Counted from the stretch's first letter, positions 1-9,511 are shown. The stretch is DNA of 64,000 bases from Pseudomonas fluorescens (GCF_001902145.1 NZ_MRST01000026.1:116342-180341); one strand, 5' to 3'. Program-made: numbers and translations. Notes: generated by a model not told the origin, from the letters alone.

Positions 1-132
1 TTGTTGAGGCCCGTGCAGGGCCCTTTGATGCGATGGTAGGGCTGGCGCGTGCGGGCCAAATGCCTGCGCACGCCACGCAAAGGTGCGTTTACGACATGGC
101 CTGAGCAAATGCTAACTGGGTGCCTACAAGGG
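1..132. other. Left-edge non-coding sequence
   Basis: No convincing gene is seen here. The only open frame, 49-243 on the plus strand, overlaps the end of the TraX-like gene, has no family resemblance and is rejected. The stretch may hold the promoter or terminator of a gene lying outside the window. Confidence 0.4.
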
Positions 133-861
133 TTAGGCGATGAGCTTGCGAAGGAGCAGCAGCAGGAGGAAGTGAAGCGGATAAAGGGCATAGGCCCAGC
201 GGCGCATTGCTGGGGGCGCAGCACTCCGAGCGTGCCGCAGTAAGATCAACCCAGCCAGCGGCGCAATCAGACAGGCAACCAACCCCAACACCGCCACGAG
301 CGTGCCGCTATTGAGCAGAATCTGCCACTGATTGGCGGCGACGCAGACCAAACCCGGCAGCACACTGAAATACCAGGGCCGACGAAACACCAGCAATATC
401 GCCAGTGGCAGCAATACACCAAAGAAACCGAACATCAACTGGTGTGAAAACACGGCCGCCATTGTGCCGGCGATCAGCGCCAATCCTCGATCAACCAACG
501 CCTTCTGCTGCCAACCTCGGGCAACCAGCAGGCCCAGCGCCAGGGTCGGCAATACATTCAAGGTATCGGCATCTTCGATGAACATCCGATACGGCACTTC
601 GCTGATCACGCTGAACAACAGCAACCAACCCAGGTAGCGCCAATGGCCGGTCACTGGGGCGTAACGGACACGGTGCAAATTAGCCGCAATCGCCAGGCAA
701 AACCACGGAAACGCCAGGCGCCCCGGCACGTATAGCCCATCCAGGCTCAGCCCCACATAGCGCAGGTGATCGAGCACCATACTCAGCAGCGCCAGCCACT
801 TGAGCAGATCCAAAGCGCCATCTCGGACAGGTCCGACAGGCAAGGTTTCAGTACCGTGCAT
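133..861 (-). CDS. TraX-family integral membrane protein
   Basis: Predicted inner-membrane protein of 242 residues with about seven or eight hydrophobic segments spread over the whole length. The N-terminal pattern (a hydrophobic helix with LLKWLALLSMVLDH) and the C-terminal run of leucines fit the TraX family, named after the F-plasmid pilin acetylase but mostly found on chromosomes with unknown substrates. I chose the ATG at 861 because a GGGGA motif lies just upstream; an ATG seven codons earlier (882) lacks one. It diverges from ltaE across about 90 bp. No conjugation gene lies nearby, so a role in transfer is not implied. The acyl- or acetyltransferase activity is family inference only. 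Confidence 0.75.
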   Translation of the reverse strand: MHGTETLPVGPVRDGALDLLKWLALLSMVLDHLRYVGLSLDGLYVPGRLAFPWFCLAIAANLHRVRYAPVTGHWRYLGWLLLFSVISEVPYRMFIEDADTLNVLPTLALGLLVARGWQQKALVDRGLALIAGTMAAVFSHQLMFGFFGVLLPLAILLVFRRPWYFSVLPGLVCVAANQWQILLNSGTLVAVLGLVACLIAPLAGLILLRHARSAAPPAMRRWAYALYPLHFLLLLLLRKLIA

Positions 862-951
862 AATTCCCCAACGACTTTGCATTTACAGTGCGTGCGTGCC
901 CCCGGCAATCTTGGGTAAAGTGCGCACCAACATCGACCACAGGAACGGGCC

Positions 952-1992
952 ATGACCGACAAGAGCCAACAATTTGCCAGCGACAACTATTCCGGCATCT
1001 GCCCGGAAGCCTGGGCCGCCATGGAACAAGCCAACCAGGGCCATCAGCGCGCCTACGGCGATGATGAATGGACCCACCGCGCCGCCGACGGTTTCCGCAA
1101 TCTGTTCGAGACCGACTGCGAGGTATTCTTCGCCTTCAACGGTACGGCTGCCAACTCCCTGGCGCTGTCCTCGTTGTGCCAGAGCTACCATAGCGTGATT
1201 TGCTCGGAAACCGCCCACGTCGAGACCGACGAATGCGGTGCGCCGGAGTTTTTCTCCAACGGCTCCAAACTGCTGGTTGCCCGTACCGAAAACGGCAAGC
1301 TGACCCCGGAGTCGATCCGTGAGATCGCCCTCAAGCGCCAGGACATCCACTACCCCAAACCCCGCGTAGTCACCCTGACCCAGGCCACCGAAGTCGGCAG
1401 CGTGTACACCCCGCAAGAAATCCGTGCCATCAGCGCCACCTGCAAGGAGCTGGGCCTGAACCTGCACATGGACGGCGCACGCTTCGCCAACGCCTGCGCA
1501 TTCCTGGGTTGCTCACCGGCCGACCTGACCTGGAAAGCCGGCGTCGACGTGCTGTGTTTTGGCGGCACCAAAAACGGCATGGCGGTAGGTGAAGCCATCC
1601 TGTTCTTCAATCACAAACTGGCTGAAGACTTTGACTACCGCTGCAAACAGGCCGGCCAGTTGGCGTCGAAAATGCGCTTCCTTTCTGCGCCATGGGTGGG
1701 CCTGCTGGAAAATGACGCCTGGCTCAAGCATGCACGCCACGCCAACCATTGCGCGCAATTGCTGAGCAGCCTGGTGGCGGATATTCCCGGCGTGGAATTG
1801 ATGTTCCCGGTGCAGGCCAACGGCGTGTTCCTGCAACTCTCCGAACCCGCGATTGCAGCGCTGACCGCCAAGGGCTGGCGCTTCTACACCTTCATCGGCA
1901 AAGGCGGTGCGCGCTTCATGTGTGCGTGGGATACCGAGGAAGAGCGTGTAAGGGAATTGGCTGCCGATATTCGGGAAGTGATGAACGCTTAA
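952..1992 (+). CDS. ltaE: Low-specificity L-threonine aldolase
   Basis: PLP-dependent fold-type I enzyme of 346 residues that cleaves L-threonine or L-allo-threonine to glycine and acetaldehyde. The PLP lysine is visible at about residue 207 in CFGGTKNG, and the HMDGAR motif supplies the aspartate that contacts the pyridine nitrogen. The length is normal for the family. The start is supported by AGGA about 10 nt upstream. In P. aeruginosa the orthologue sits at the edge of the same betaine locus, which suggests a link to the glycine released by betaine demethylation; that link is inference. It is followed by a small hairpin and a T run. Confidence 0.93.
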   Translation: MTDKSQQFASDNYSGICPEAWAAMEQANQGHQRAYGDDEWTHRAADGFRNLFETDCEVFFAFNGTAANSLALSSLCQSYHSVICSETAHVETDECGAPEFFSNGSKLLVARTENGKLTPESIREIALKRQDIHYPKPRVVTLTQATEVGSVYTPQEIRAISATCKELGLNLHMDGARFANACAFLGCSPADLTWKAGVDVLCFGGTKNGMAVGEAILFFNHKLAEDFDYRCKQAGQLASKMRFLSAPWVGLLENDAWLKHARHANHCAQLLSSLVADIPGVELMFPVQANGVFLQLSEPAIAALTAKGWRFYTFIGKGGARFMCAWDTEEERVRELAADIREVMNA

Positions 1993-2002
1993 AGCCGGGC
2001 CC

Positions 2003-2041
2003 CGGCCAGTCCTTACTGGCCGATTGCCGAGACTGTTTTTT
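2003..2041 (+). terminator. Possible terminator after ltaE
   Basis: A perfect 8-bp stem (CGGCCAGT at 2003-2010 with ACTGGCCG at 2015-2022, loop CCTT) starts 10 nt after the ltaE stop. A run of T follows only from about 2035, so the spacing is longer than in a classical intrinsic terminator. Confidence 0.45.
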
Positions 2042-2185
2042 GATATTTCTGACAGCTACGTAGCTCGCATTCATTGTCTAGCCTCTTGTTACCCGCAAGG
2101 AAAACGCAGCGTTATCTGCCACCTTTCGGGTTTCACTGCCAGCCGAACAATCGGTCGCAAAGGCACATCAATGGAGAGCTTAATC

Positions 2186-2386
2186 ATGGAATATCAAAAC
2201 AACAGCAACGCACTGCAAAGCGGCAGCAGCACTAGCACCACGGTCATCGACTGGGATGAGTTCAGGAAACACGCGAAAATCGGAGACACCATTCAGGAGC
2301 CATCGAGAACGCTGACCATCTATGACAAAGTCTATGAATTGACAACCTCAGGCCAGCACTTCGTTGTCCATATCTACGCCCAGTAA
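2186..2386 (+). CDS. Small hypothetical protein, 66 aa
   Basis: I do not recognise this gene. The ATG at 2186 is preferred because GGAGAG lies 7-10 nt upstream; an in-frame ATG at 2171 overlaps that motif. The product is a soluble-looking, Ser/Thr/Asn-rich peptide with a polar N terminus followed by a more ordered segment (IDWDEFRKHAKIGD) ending in alternating hydrophobic residues (HFVVHIYAQ), suggestive of a short beta strand. It has no signal peptide or membrane segment. It stands alone between ltaE and the convergent flavin monooxygenase gene. Its good ribosome-binding site and third-position GC make it more likely real than chance. Confidence 0.5.
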   Translation: MEYQNNSNALQSGSSTSTTVIDWDEFRKHAKIGDTIQEPSRTLTIYDKVYELTTSGQHFVVHIYAQ

Positions 2387-2460
2387 CCCTTAATACCGAA
2401 GGCCGCGCCGGAGGTTCATGACCTGCGACGCGGTACCGAAACGACTGGACTGTCGCTTAC

Positions 2461-4278
2461 CTACAACGTTTTCGGCTGGAGCGCCGCCCACTCATCAATG
2501 GGGCCAGGGTTACCGTCATAGGTGCCTCCACCGAATTTCACCGCCAGCTTATTAACTGCATTCAAGGCCGTGGTTACCGCGCCTTCCGCCCAGCCGCCGG
2601 TAAAGGACACATCATCCCCGGCAAGAATGAACCCATCGGGCCGTCTCTCAGCCAAGCCGTTCATGAACTGCGAAAACAGCAGGCGTTGGTATTCGTACTG
2701 CCCCGGCAGGTTCATCTTGAAGGCACTGAGATAAAACGGCTGCTCCTCCCAGTTGATTTCTACAAATGGGTCGGTCATGCCGAATTCCGCCGCCAGGTTC
2801 AGTTGATGGTGGGCATACACCGAGTCCAGCAAGGTCGAACATACCGTCACGTGGGACGGCAACGGCTCGACACGATCCCCCAGGAACTTGATGCTGTCGT
2901 CGTTCCAGGTGTAAGACAAGAACATTCCGCTGCCCTTGTATTTACCTTGACTTGGCGCGTAATCCAGCAGGTAAGTACCACGGGTAATTCGATCCGATAA
3001 GGTCACACTCATCTTATGCTGACAATCCATCTCGACATCAGTCCAGAAAGGTCGCTTGGTCTGGGCAAAGATCTTGGCCGATTGCATGTAGTGGGTGTAC
3101 ATCACTGCTTCCCATTCTTTAACCGACAGCAGGCTATTCATGCGGTTGAAGCGCTCGACACCGTCCATATAACGGAATTTGTCCAGAATCCGTTTGTGGG
3201 GGGTATAGACCACAGCAGGAAAGGTGTGTGACTGTTCACGGCTCTGGTTATGATCAAAGATCCACACGTCGAACTGGCCGTCCTCCCGCCGTATGATCTG
3301 TCGCACTTCTTGCTTGAAAACCTGGGGAATGACCTTGGTGCTCAGTCTCTCGACAGTAGTTCCCGCAGGCCAATAGGCCATGCTGTCGCCCATCGCGCTC
3401 GGGCTGCGCTCCCACAACCGGCGAGGCAGTTCGCTGGAGCCGTCGTACATCAATTTATGGTTGGTATCCAGACCGGTGTACAGCACTCGCAGTACTTCAA
3501 GAAAACTATTGGGATAGTCGGTATTCCACCCGCCTGTGCCGAAGCCGATCTGGCCGAACAGATCGATATCCTCCCGGCTCCACTTTGCCTGCTCCACCAT
3601 GGCAGCCAAAAAACTCAGATTGTCCCAACCTGCTTCCAGAATGGCATTCCACAGGACCTTGATCTTCTCCTGATCAGGGCTCCCCCCGGACATCGCTGCC
3701 TCCATCTCCGAGAACTTGATGGGGTCCTGCTCCAGGAAAACCTCGAAGAACTTGCGTTCGATTTCGGCATATTCGGCGGGTAAGTCATCACCTTCGTAAT
3801 AGACCTGTTGCTGTTGGTAGTCGACCACCGTGCTAGGGGTTACAGGCGAGCCAGGGTTAGGAAAACCCGTCGAGTTTTCCGCCATGCGCACTTTATCGAA
3901 ATAGTGCATCAGCGCCTTACCGGAAATAGGAAAACGCATGGCGCCCAGTTCGCAGATGACACTGTTGGCCGGGTCTTGTGGATCGCCCGCCACATAGGAA
4001 TGGAGCCGCCCGCCAATACGGTCGCTGGCTTCCACCACCACCGGATGCAGGCCCATGCGCATAGCCTCATAAGCGGCCACAAGGCCTGCGACTCCGGCCC
4101 CTACGATCAATACTTGGCGCCCGTACTCGCTCTCGGGAACCTGTGCCAACGAATTGCCGTTTTCGCCAGCCTGCTTAAGGAACCGGGCGTAATGAAAAGG
4201 GAAGTCTGGAATAAGCGCGGTGACATCGGCGTCGAGCAAGCGCTTAGCGCCTTTACTACGGGAAGGGATAGCTGACAT
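2461..4278 (-). CDS. Flavin amino-acid 2-monooxygenase / monoamine oxidase-like
   Basis: FAD-dependent enzyme of 605 residues from the flavin amine oxidase superfamily. The dinucleotide-binding motif is VGAGVAGLVAAYEA near residue 60, followed by EASDRIGGRLHS; the C terminus carries the second FAD motif (AGDDVSFTGGWAEGAV). Length and layout match the tryptophan, phenylalanine and lysine 2-monooxygenase group (IaaM, DavB), which oxidatively decarboxylates an L-amino acid to its amide, better than simple amine oxidases. I chose the ATG at 4278: AAGGA lies 8-9 nt upstream and overlaps the alternative ATG at 4287. It diverges from a permease-amidase pair, which supports an amide-forming role. The substrate cannot be read from sequence; phenylalanine, tryptophan and lysine are candidates. 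Confidence 0.8.
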   Translation of the reverse strand: MSAIPSRSKGAKRLLDADVTALIPDFPFHYARFLKQAGENGNSLAQVPESEYGRQVLIVGAGVAGLVAAYEAMRMGLHPVVVEASDRIGGRLHSYVAGDPQDPANSVICELGAMRFPISGKALMHYFDKVRMAENSTGFPNPGSPVTPSTVVDYQQQQVYYEGDDLPAEYAEIERKFFEVFLEQDPIKFSEMEAAMSGGSPDQEKIKVLWNAILEAGWDNLSFLAAMVEQAKWSREDIDLFGQIGFGTGGWNTDYPNSFLEVLRVLYTGLDTNHKLMYDGSSELPRRLWERSPSAMGDSMAYWPAGTTVERLSTKVIPQVFKQEVRQIIRREDGQFDVWIFDHNQSREQSHTFPAVVYTPHKRILDKFRYMDGVERFNRMNSLLSVKEWEAVMYTHYMQSAKIFAQTKRPFWTDVEMDCQHKMSVTLSDRITRGTYLLDYAPSQGKYKGSGMFLSYTWNDDSIKFLGDRVEPLPSHVTVCSTLLDSVYAHHQLNLAAEFGMTDPFVEINWEEQPFYLSAFKMNLPGQYEYQRLLFSQFMNGLAERRPDGFILAGDDVSFTGGWAEGAVTTALNAVNKLAVKFGGGTYDGNPGPIDEWAALQPKTL

Positions 4279-4553
4279 ATCGGTCATCCTTGGTGGGTAA
4301 ACGAACGTCCACCTCTTACTTCTTGGCGAAGGCGACAACGACGAATGCGATCCTCAGCGTAGATGACGTAAGAATTGTCTTTATATTGGTTAGAAATAAG
4401 AAACCGTCGCATAGGGCTAACCTCATCCCTATAAGGCTTTGCGCAATCAGTTCAGAGATTACTGAAGTGATTATTTATGAATATCGATTCAATCGCGCAC
4501 CTGCTTGTAAGACTCTTCAGCGATCACTCAATAATAAACAGACCGTGAAGCCT

Positions 4554-5996
4554 ATGAACATGCCCTGCGACCAAGCGGTAGCTCCCCGCCCCGCGCTGAA
4601 AATAGAAACGCGTTCCATCGACTATGTGCCGCGCAACGAACGCCACGGCAAGGTCTGGCATCAGGCGCCGTTCTGGTTCACCGGCAACTTCGTACTCACC
4701 ACCATGGTTACCGGTTTTACCGGCGCCGCCTTGGGGCTGAGCCTGGTATACGCAATCCTGGCGATTGTCATCGGCGTATGCCTCGGCACGTTCGCCATGG
4801 CCTTCCACGCCAACCAGGGGCCGCGCATGGGCTTGCCGCAGATGATCCAGTCGCGAGCGCAATTCGGCCTGCGCGGAGCCATCGTGCCCTTTATCGCGGT
4901 GGTCTTCGTGTACATCGGTTTTAACGTGTTCAATGTGATTCTGGCGACCGACGCCATCAATACCGTGCTGCCCGGCAACCGGGCACCGTGGTATGCCTTG
5001 ATGATTATCCTGGCAGTGGTGATCGCGGTGATCGGCCATGACCTTTTGCACACCGTGCAACGCTGGCTGACCTACGTGATGATCAGCGTGTTCGCGGTCC
5101 TCACGGTCGCGGCCGTAATGACCCTGCAGGCCGACACGGCGGTGGCCGACGCACATTTTTCCTGGTCGGCCTTCCTGATCCAGCTTTCGGCCGCTGCCGG
5201 TTACCAGATCAGCTACGCCGTCTACGTCTCGGACTACTCGCGCTACCTGCCCCATAACACGCCGTCGCGCAGTGTCATTGCCTGGACCTACCTGGGCGCT
5301 GCCGGCTCGGCGCTGTGGCTGATGTCGCTGGGGGCCTTTCTCGCCTCGGCGCTGCCCTCGCCCGATGCCATCGGCAGCGTGCAGGCTGTGGGCAACCAAC
5401 TGTTTCCGGGGTTTGGCACCTTTACCGTGTTGATCGCAGTCCCCGCGCTGGTGGGCATCATGGCGGTCAACTGCTATGGCGCGATGCTCACCGGGATCAG
5501 TGCCATTGACGGCTTTGTGCCGATCAAACCGCGGATCAAGAGCCGAATCATCGGGATAAGCCTGGTGGCCGCAGTCATTTTTGTGATCGCCTTGAGCATC
5601 CCCGAAAGTTACCTGAGCAGCTTCAACACGTTCGTCCTCTTGATGCTGTATTTCCTGGTGCCCTGGACAGCAGTGAACCTGGCGGATTTCTACGCGGTAC
5701 GAAAAGGGCGCTACGCAATCAGCGACATTTTCAACCCGGCCGGTATTTATGGTCGCTGGTCGAGCGCAGGACTCATTGCATATTTCCTCGGCCTGGCGGC
5801 GATGGTTCCGTTCATGTCGCTGGGTTTTTATCAAGGGCCGATCAGCGTGATGCTGGGCGGCGCCGATATTGCGTTCATCGTCGGCCTGGCGGTTGCGGCA
5901 GGGGTGTACTGCACAATGAGTCGCCACCTCGACCACACCACCGAAGCGCTCGCCATACAAGCCAGTGAGCAAGCGTTGGAAGAGGCCTTGCCATGA
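4554..5996 (+). CDS. NCS1-family purine/cytosine-type permease
   Basis: Integral inner-membrane transporter of about 480 residues with roughly 12 hydrophobic segments and an N-terminal cytosolic tail carrying RSIDYVPRNERHG, typical of the nucleobase:cation symporter-1 family (cytosine, allantoin, hydantoin and related carriers). The open frame extends upstream to 4290, but the added sequence is not membrane-like and the ATG codons at 4554 and 4560 are the first sensible starts. The stop overlaps the amidase start by 4 nt (ATGA), so the two are translationally coupled. The partner enzymes suggest it imports the amino acid, or the amide made from it; NCS1 members are not classical amino-acid carriers, so the substrate is open. 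Confidence 0.85.
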   Translation: MNMPCDQAVAPRPALKIETRSIDYVPRNERHGKVWHQAPFWFTGNFVLTTMVTGFTGAALGLSLVYAILAIVIGVCLGTFAMAFHANQGPRMGLPQMIQSRAQFGLRGAIVPFIAVVFVYIGFNVFNVILATDAINTVLPGNRAPWYALMIILAVVIAVIGHDLLHTVQRWLTYVMISVFAVLTVAAVMTLQADTAVADAHFSWSAFLIQLSAAAGYQISYAVYVSDYSRYLPHNTPSRSVIAWTYLGAAGSALWLMSLGAFLASALPSPDAIGSVQAVGNQLFPGFGTFTVLIAVPALVGIMAVNCYGAMLTGISAIDGFVPIKPRIKSRIIGISLVAAVIFVIALSIPESYLSSFNTFVLLMLYFLVPWTAVNLADFYAVRKGRYAISDIFNPAGIYGRWSSAGLIAYFLGLAAMVPFMSLGFYQGPISVMLGGADIAFIVGLAVAAGVYCTMSRHLDHTTEALAIQASEQALEEALP

Positions 5997-6808
5997 AACC
6001 GCTACGCGTCGTTTGCCATCAATTGGCGCCGCGTATCGGCGATACCGGTTATAACCGGGCGCTGACCGAACACGCGATTCGCGCCGCAGCCGACCTAAAC
6101 GCCCAGGTAATCGTGCTGCCGGAACTGGTCCAGAGCGGCTATACGTTCACGGACCGGGAGGAAGCCCACAGCGTCTCCGAGACTCTCGACGGCCCGACCT
6201 TGGGCCTGTGGAAAAACCTGGGACGTGAGCTGGGGATCATTATCGTCGCAGGCTTCTGCGAGCGTCTGAGCGCGGGCCGGGTTGCCAACAGTGCCGCACT
6301 GATCGAGCCCTCCGGGCGGATGACGGTGTATCGCAAGGCCCACCTGTGGGACCGCGAAAAATTGATCTTCACCCCCGGTGAGGCGCCACCCCCAGTGGTC
6401 GACACTACCGTCGGGCGCATCGGCGTGATGGTTTGCTACGACCTGGAGTTGCCCGAGTGGGTACGCCTGGCAGCGCTGGCGCAGGCCGACCTGCTTTGCG
6501 CGCCGGTGAACTGGCCGGACGGCCCGCGCCCTATGGGCGAGCGGCCGGCAGAAATCGTGCGAGTCCAGGCGAATGCAGCGGTCAACCGTATGTTCATCGC
6601 GGCATGCGACCGCTATGGCGAAGAACGAGGCGTCAATTGGGTGGGCGGTTCAGCCATCGTCGATGCCGATGGCTATCCGCTGGCCGGAGCAGCCTACCAC
6701 CCACAGGAACAGCAGTTAGTGGCTGACCTGCCACTGGCCCAGGCCAGGCACAAGTCAATCAGCGACTACAACCACGTTCACCAGGACCGCCGACCGGGCT
6801 TGTACTGA
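5993..6808 (+). CDS. Nitrilase-superfamily amidase
   Basis: Cytosolic C-N hydrolase of 271 residues. The nitrilase-type triad is visible: Glu44 in LPELVQSG, Lys115 in YRKAHLW and Cys148 in MVCYDLELPEW. Family members hydrolyse an amide through a cysteine thioester to the acid and ammonia. The gene overlaps the upstream permease by 4 nt and lies opposite a flavin amino-acid monooxygenase. The set resembles DavB-DavA of lysine catabolism, where the monooxygenase makes 5-aminovaleramide and DavA hydrolyses it, so the product here is probably the amidase for the amide made by the divergent gene. It runs tail-to-tail with gbcB, with only 3 nt between. Confidence 0.85.
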   Translation: MKPLRVVCHQLAPRIGDTGYNRALTEHAIRAAADLNAQVIVLPELVQSGYTFTDREEAHSVSETLDGPTLGLWKNLGRELGIIIVAGFCERLSAGRVANSAALIEPSGRMTVYRKAHLWDREKLIFTPGEAPPPVVDTTVGRIGVMVCYDLELPEWVRLAALAQADLLCAPVNWPDGPRPMGERPAEIVRVQANAAVNRMFIAACDRYGEERGVNWVGGSAIVDADGYPLAGAAYHPQEQQLVADLPLAQARHKSISDYNHVHQDRRPGLY

Positions 6809-6811
6809 CCC

Positions 6812-7912
6812 TCAGAACTCAATCCGTACATCGCCCTTCGGCACACTGCAGCACGACAGGATATAGCCTTCGGCTTCATCCTCTTCGGTAATTCCGCCGT
6901 TGTGCTCCATCTCCACCTCGCCGCCCAGCTTCATCACTTTGCACGTGCCGCAGATACCCATGCCACAGGCTTTGGGAATCAGCAGGCCGAGCTTGGCGGC
7001 TGCCGCGTGGACGGTTTCGCCAGGCGCCACCCGAATACTTTTGCCCGAGGCGATGAACTCCACCTGATGCAGATCCGCCAGATCGACTTCCGGCGCATCC
7101 GCCGCTTGTTCTGCCTGCTCCACGGCGTCGGCCCGCGCTTCCGGCGGCGTCGCACCAAAGGATTCTTCGTGATAGCGCGCCATATCGAAACCGGCGGCTT
7201 CCAGCAGGCGCTTCACCGCGCTCATGTAAGGCGTCGGACCGCAACAGAATACTTCGCGCTCCAGGAAGTCCGGCACCATCAGTTCCAGCATCTTGTGATT
7301 CAGGTAACCGCGGTAGCCGGCCCAGGGTTCGCCCAGGCCGTGTTTTTCGCAAATCAGGTGCAGGCTGAAGTTGTCGATCCGCGACGCCATGTGTTCCAGC
7401 TCGCGGTGATAGATGATGTCTTTGGGTGAACGCGCGCTGTGAACGAACGTCATGTCGACATTGGCGTTGGTATCGTAAAACCAACGCGCCATGGACATTA
7501 CTGGGGTGATCCCCACCCCGCCGCTCAGGTACAGCACTTTCGGGCTGGGGAAATCGATCGCGTTGAATAGCCCGACCGGGCCGTGCACCGCCAACTCCTG
7601 GCCTTCGTGCAGCGTGTCATGCAGCCAGTTGGACACACGCCCGCCCGGCACGCGCTTGATGGTCACCGAAAAGCTGTAAGGCACCGACGGTGAGCTGGAA
7701 ATGGTGTACGAGCGCATGATCGGCTGGCCTTCGATTTCCAGCTCCAGGGTGACGAATTGCCCCGGCTTGAAAAAGAACAGGATCGGCTGATCGGCCATGA
7801 AGCAGAAGGTGCGCACGTCCCAGGTTTCCTGGATGACTTTGACGCAGCGGACGATGTGCCGACCATTGGCCCAGGTCTGGGTGGTTACCGGATTCAGGAA
7901 ATTATTGGACAT
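6812..7912 (-). CDS. gbcB: Glycine betaine monooxygenase reductase subunit
   Basis: Reductase of 366 residues that passes electrons from NAD(P)H through FAD and a [2Fe-2S] cluster to the Rieske oxygenase GbcA, allowing demethylation of glycine betaine to dimethylglycine and formaldehyde. Domains in order: FAD-binding barrel with RSYTISS (about residues 70-76), a pyridine-nucleotide domain with GGVGITPV, a linker rich in Ala and Glu, and a C-terminal plant-type ferredoxin with CGMGICGTC and a later cysteine. The ATG at 7912 has GGAG 8-11 nt upstream; the frame extends 27 codons further without a better start. It diverges from gbcA over 282 bp, so both promoters lie in one shared region where GbdR is expected to act. 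Confidence 0.93.
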   Translation of the reverse strand: MSNNFLNPVTTQTWANGRHIVRCVKVIQETWDVRTFCFMADQPILFFFKPGQFVTLELEIEGQPIMRSYTISSSPSVPYSFSVTIKRVPGGRVSNWLHDTLHEGQELAVHGPVGLFNAIDFPSPKVLYLSGGVGITPVMSMARWFYDTNANVDMTFVHSARSPKDIIYHRELEHMASRIDNFSLHLICEKHGLGEPWAGYRGYLNHKMLELMVPDFLEREVFCCGPTPYMSAVKRLLEAAGFDMARYHEESFGATPPEARADAVEQAEQAADAPEVDLADLHQVEFIASGKSIRVAPGETVHAAAAKLGLLIPKACGMGICGTCKVMKLGGEVEMEHNGGITEEDEAEGYILSCCSVPKGDVRIEF

Positions 7913-8194
7913 GTTGTTCTCCACCGCCGACGTCGGCCTTATGGTGGCGATTCTGCGTAACGCGAGAACCACCCATTTACCTATCTGCGACATTCACATA
8001 CTTACGGCGACCAGCCCCCAAAGACAGGGGCTTGCGCGTCGGGATCAGATTGGGCCATGTCGCCCATGGATAAGGTCCGACGTTACGCCGGGCCCACACT
8101 CGCTCCCAACAAAGACGCGTTCTTTACGCCTTGCACAGCACCAACCGTAGCCACTATTCGCCGGCCACACAGAATGGCCATGAGGACACACACG
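7913..8194. promoter_or_regulatory. gbcB/gbcA divergent promoter region
   Basis: Shared upstream region of two divergent genes. By analogy with P. aeruginosa the AraC-type activator GbdR should bind here. I could not define a convincing repeated half-site by eye, so no operator is placed. Confidence 0.45.
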
Positions 8195-9490
8195 ATGGAC
8201 GTCACCGCAACCTTAAGCTTGGGCGATCCGCTGGAACCCGCACGCAAGGCCACCGCGCAAATGCTGCAAGAGCGCGAGCGCACTTTTTCACTGCCGCAGC
8301 CGTTCTACTCTGACGAGCGGCTGTTCAATATCGACATGCAGGAGATCTTCCAGAAAGAGTGGTTGATTGCCGGCATGACCTGCGAAATCCCCACCAAGGG
8401 CAACTACCTGACCCTGCAAGTGGGCAAGAACCCGATCATCGTGATCCGGGGGGCCGACGGCGTTGTGCATGCGTTCCACAACGTCTGCCGCCACCGTGGC
8501 TCGCGCTTGTGCACCAGCGACAAGGGCAAGGTCGCCAAATTGGTATGCCACTACCACCAGTGGACCTACGAGCTGGACGGCCGCCTGCTGTTCGCCGGCA
8601 CGGAGATGGGCGCCGATTTCGACATGAAGCAGTACGGCCTCAAGCCGGTGAACGTGAAGACCGCTGGCGGCTACATTTTTATCAGCCTGGCCGAGACCCC
8701 ACCGGCCATCGATGACTTCCTGTCGACGCTCAGCCATTACATGGAGCCCTACGACATGGAGAACACCAAGGTGGCGATCCAGACCACCTTGTTCGAAAAA
8801 GCCAACTGGAAGCTGGTGCTGGAAAACAACCGCGAGTGCTACCACTGCAACGCGTCACACCCCGAACTGCTGAAGACCCTGCTGGAGTGGGACGACGTTA
8901 CCGACCCGCGCGCCGACCAGGCGTTCAAGGACCACGTGAGCGCCTGCGCCACCGCCTGGGATGCCGAAAAAATCCCTTACGCCCACGCCAGCTTCGGCCT
9001 GCGTAACCGCATTGTGCGCATGCCGCTGCTCAAGGGCACCGTGTCGATGACCCTGGATGGCAAGCAAGGCTGCGCCAAGCTCATGGGCCGCATCAAGAAC
9101 CCGGACCTGGGCTCGATGCGCATCCTGCACCTGCCCCACTCCTGGAACCACTGCATGGGCGATCACATCATTGTGTTCACCGTGTGGCCGATCAGCGCCC
9201 AGGAAACAATGGTCACCACCAAGTGGATCGTGCACAAGGACGCCGTGGAAGGCGTGGACTACGACGTGGAGCGCATGCGCCAGGTGTGGGATGCCACCAA
9301 CGACCAGGACCGCCGCCTGGCTGAAGAAAACCAGCGCGGCATCAACTCCACCGCCTACCAGCCAGGCCCTTACTCCAAGACCTATGAGTTTGGCGTGGTG
9401 AATTTTGTGGATTGGTACAGCGAGCGGATGTTGAGCAACCTGGGTGCGGCGCCAGCGCCTTATCTCAAAGGCGTAGCTGCTCACGAATAA
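8195..9490 (+). CDS. gbcA: Glycine betaine monooxygenase, Rieske oxygenase subunit
   Basis: Terminal oxygenase of 431 residues that demethylates glycine betaine using O2 and electrons from GbcB. The Rieske ligands are Cys98-X-His100 and Cys118-X2-His121 (CRHRGSRLC and CHYHQW). The mononuclear iron region is NRECYHCNASH, about residues 213-223. I chose the ATG at 8195: it has GAGGA about 10 nt upstream and gives the conserved MDVTATLSLGDPLEPA N terminus that I know from P. aeruginosa GbcA. The frame is open upstream to 8057 but carries no further domain. Sequence is strongly conserved across pseudomonads. Confidence 0.96.
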   Translation: MDVTATLSLGDPLEPARKATAQMLQERERTFSLPQPFYSDERLFNIDMQEIFQKEWLIAGMTCEIPTKGNYLTLQVGKNPIIVIRGADGVVHAFHNVCRHRGSRLCTSDKGKVAKLVCHYHQWTYELDGRLLFAGTEMGADFDMKQYGLKPVNVKTAGGYIFISLAETPPAIDDFLSTLSHYMEPYDMENTKVAIQTTLFEKANWKLVLENNRECYHCNASHPELLKTLLEWDDVTDPRADQAFKDHVSACATAWDAEKIPYAHASFGLRNRIVRMPLLKGTVSMTLDGKQGCAKLMGRIKNPDLGSMRILHLPHSWNHCMGDHIIVFTVWPISAQETMVTTKWIVHKDAVEGVDYDVERMRQVWDATNDQDRRLAEENQRGINSTAYQPGPYSKTYEFGVVNFVDWYSERMLSNLGAAPAPYLKGVAAHE

Positions 9491-9511
9491 CTGACACCCT
9501 ATGGATCACAA

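Noticed and set aside
133..861. TraX-like gene as a sign of a conjugative element
   Set aside because: No tra, mob or integrase gene and no att-like repeat is near; chromosomal TraX-family genes are common.
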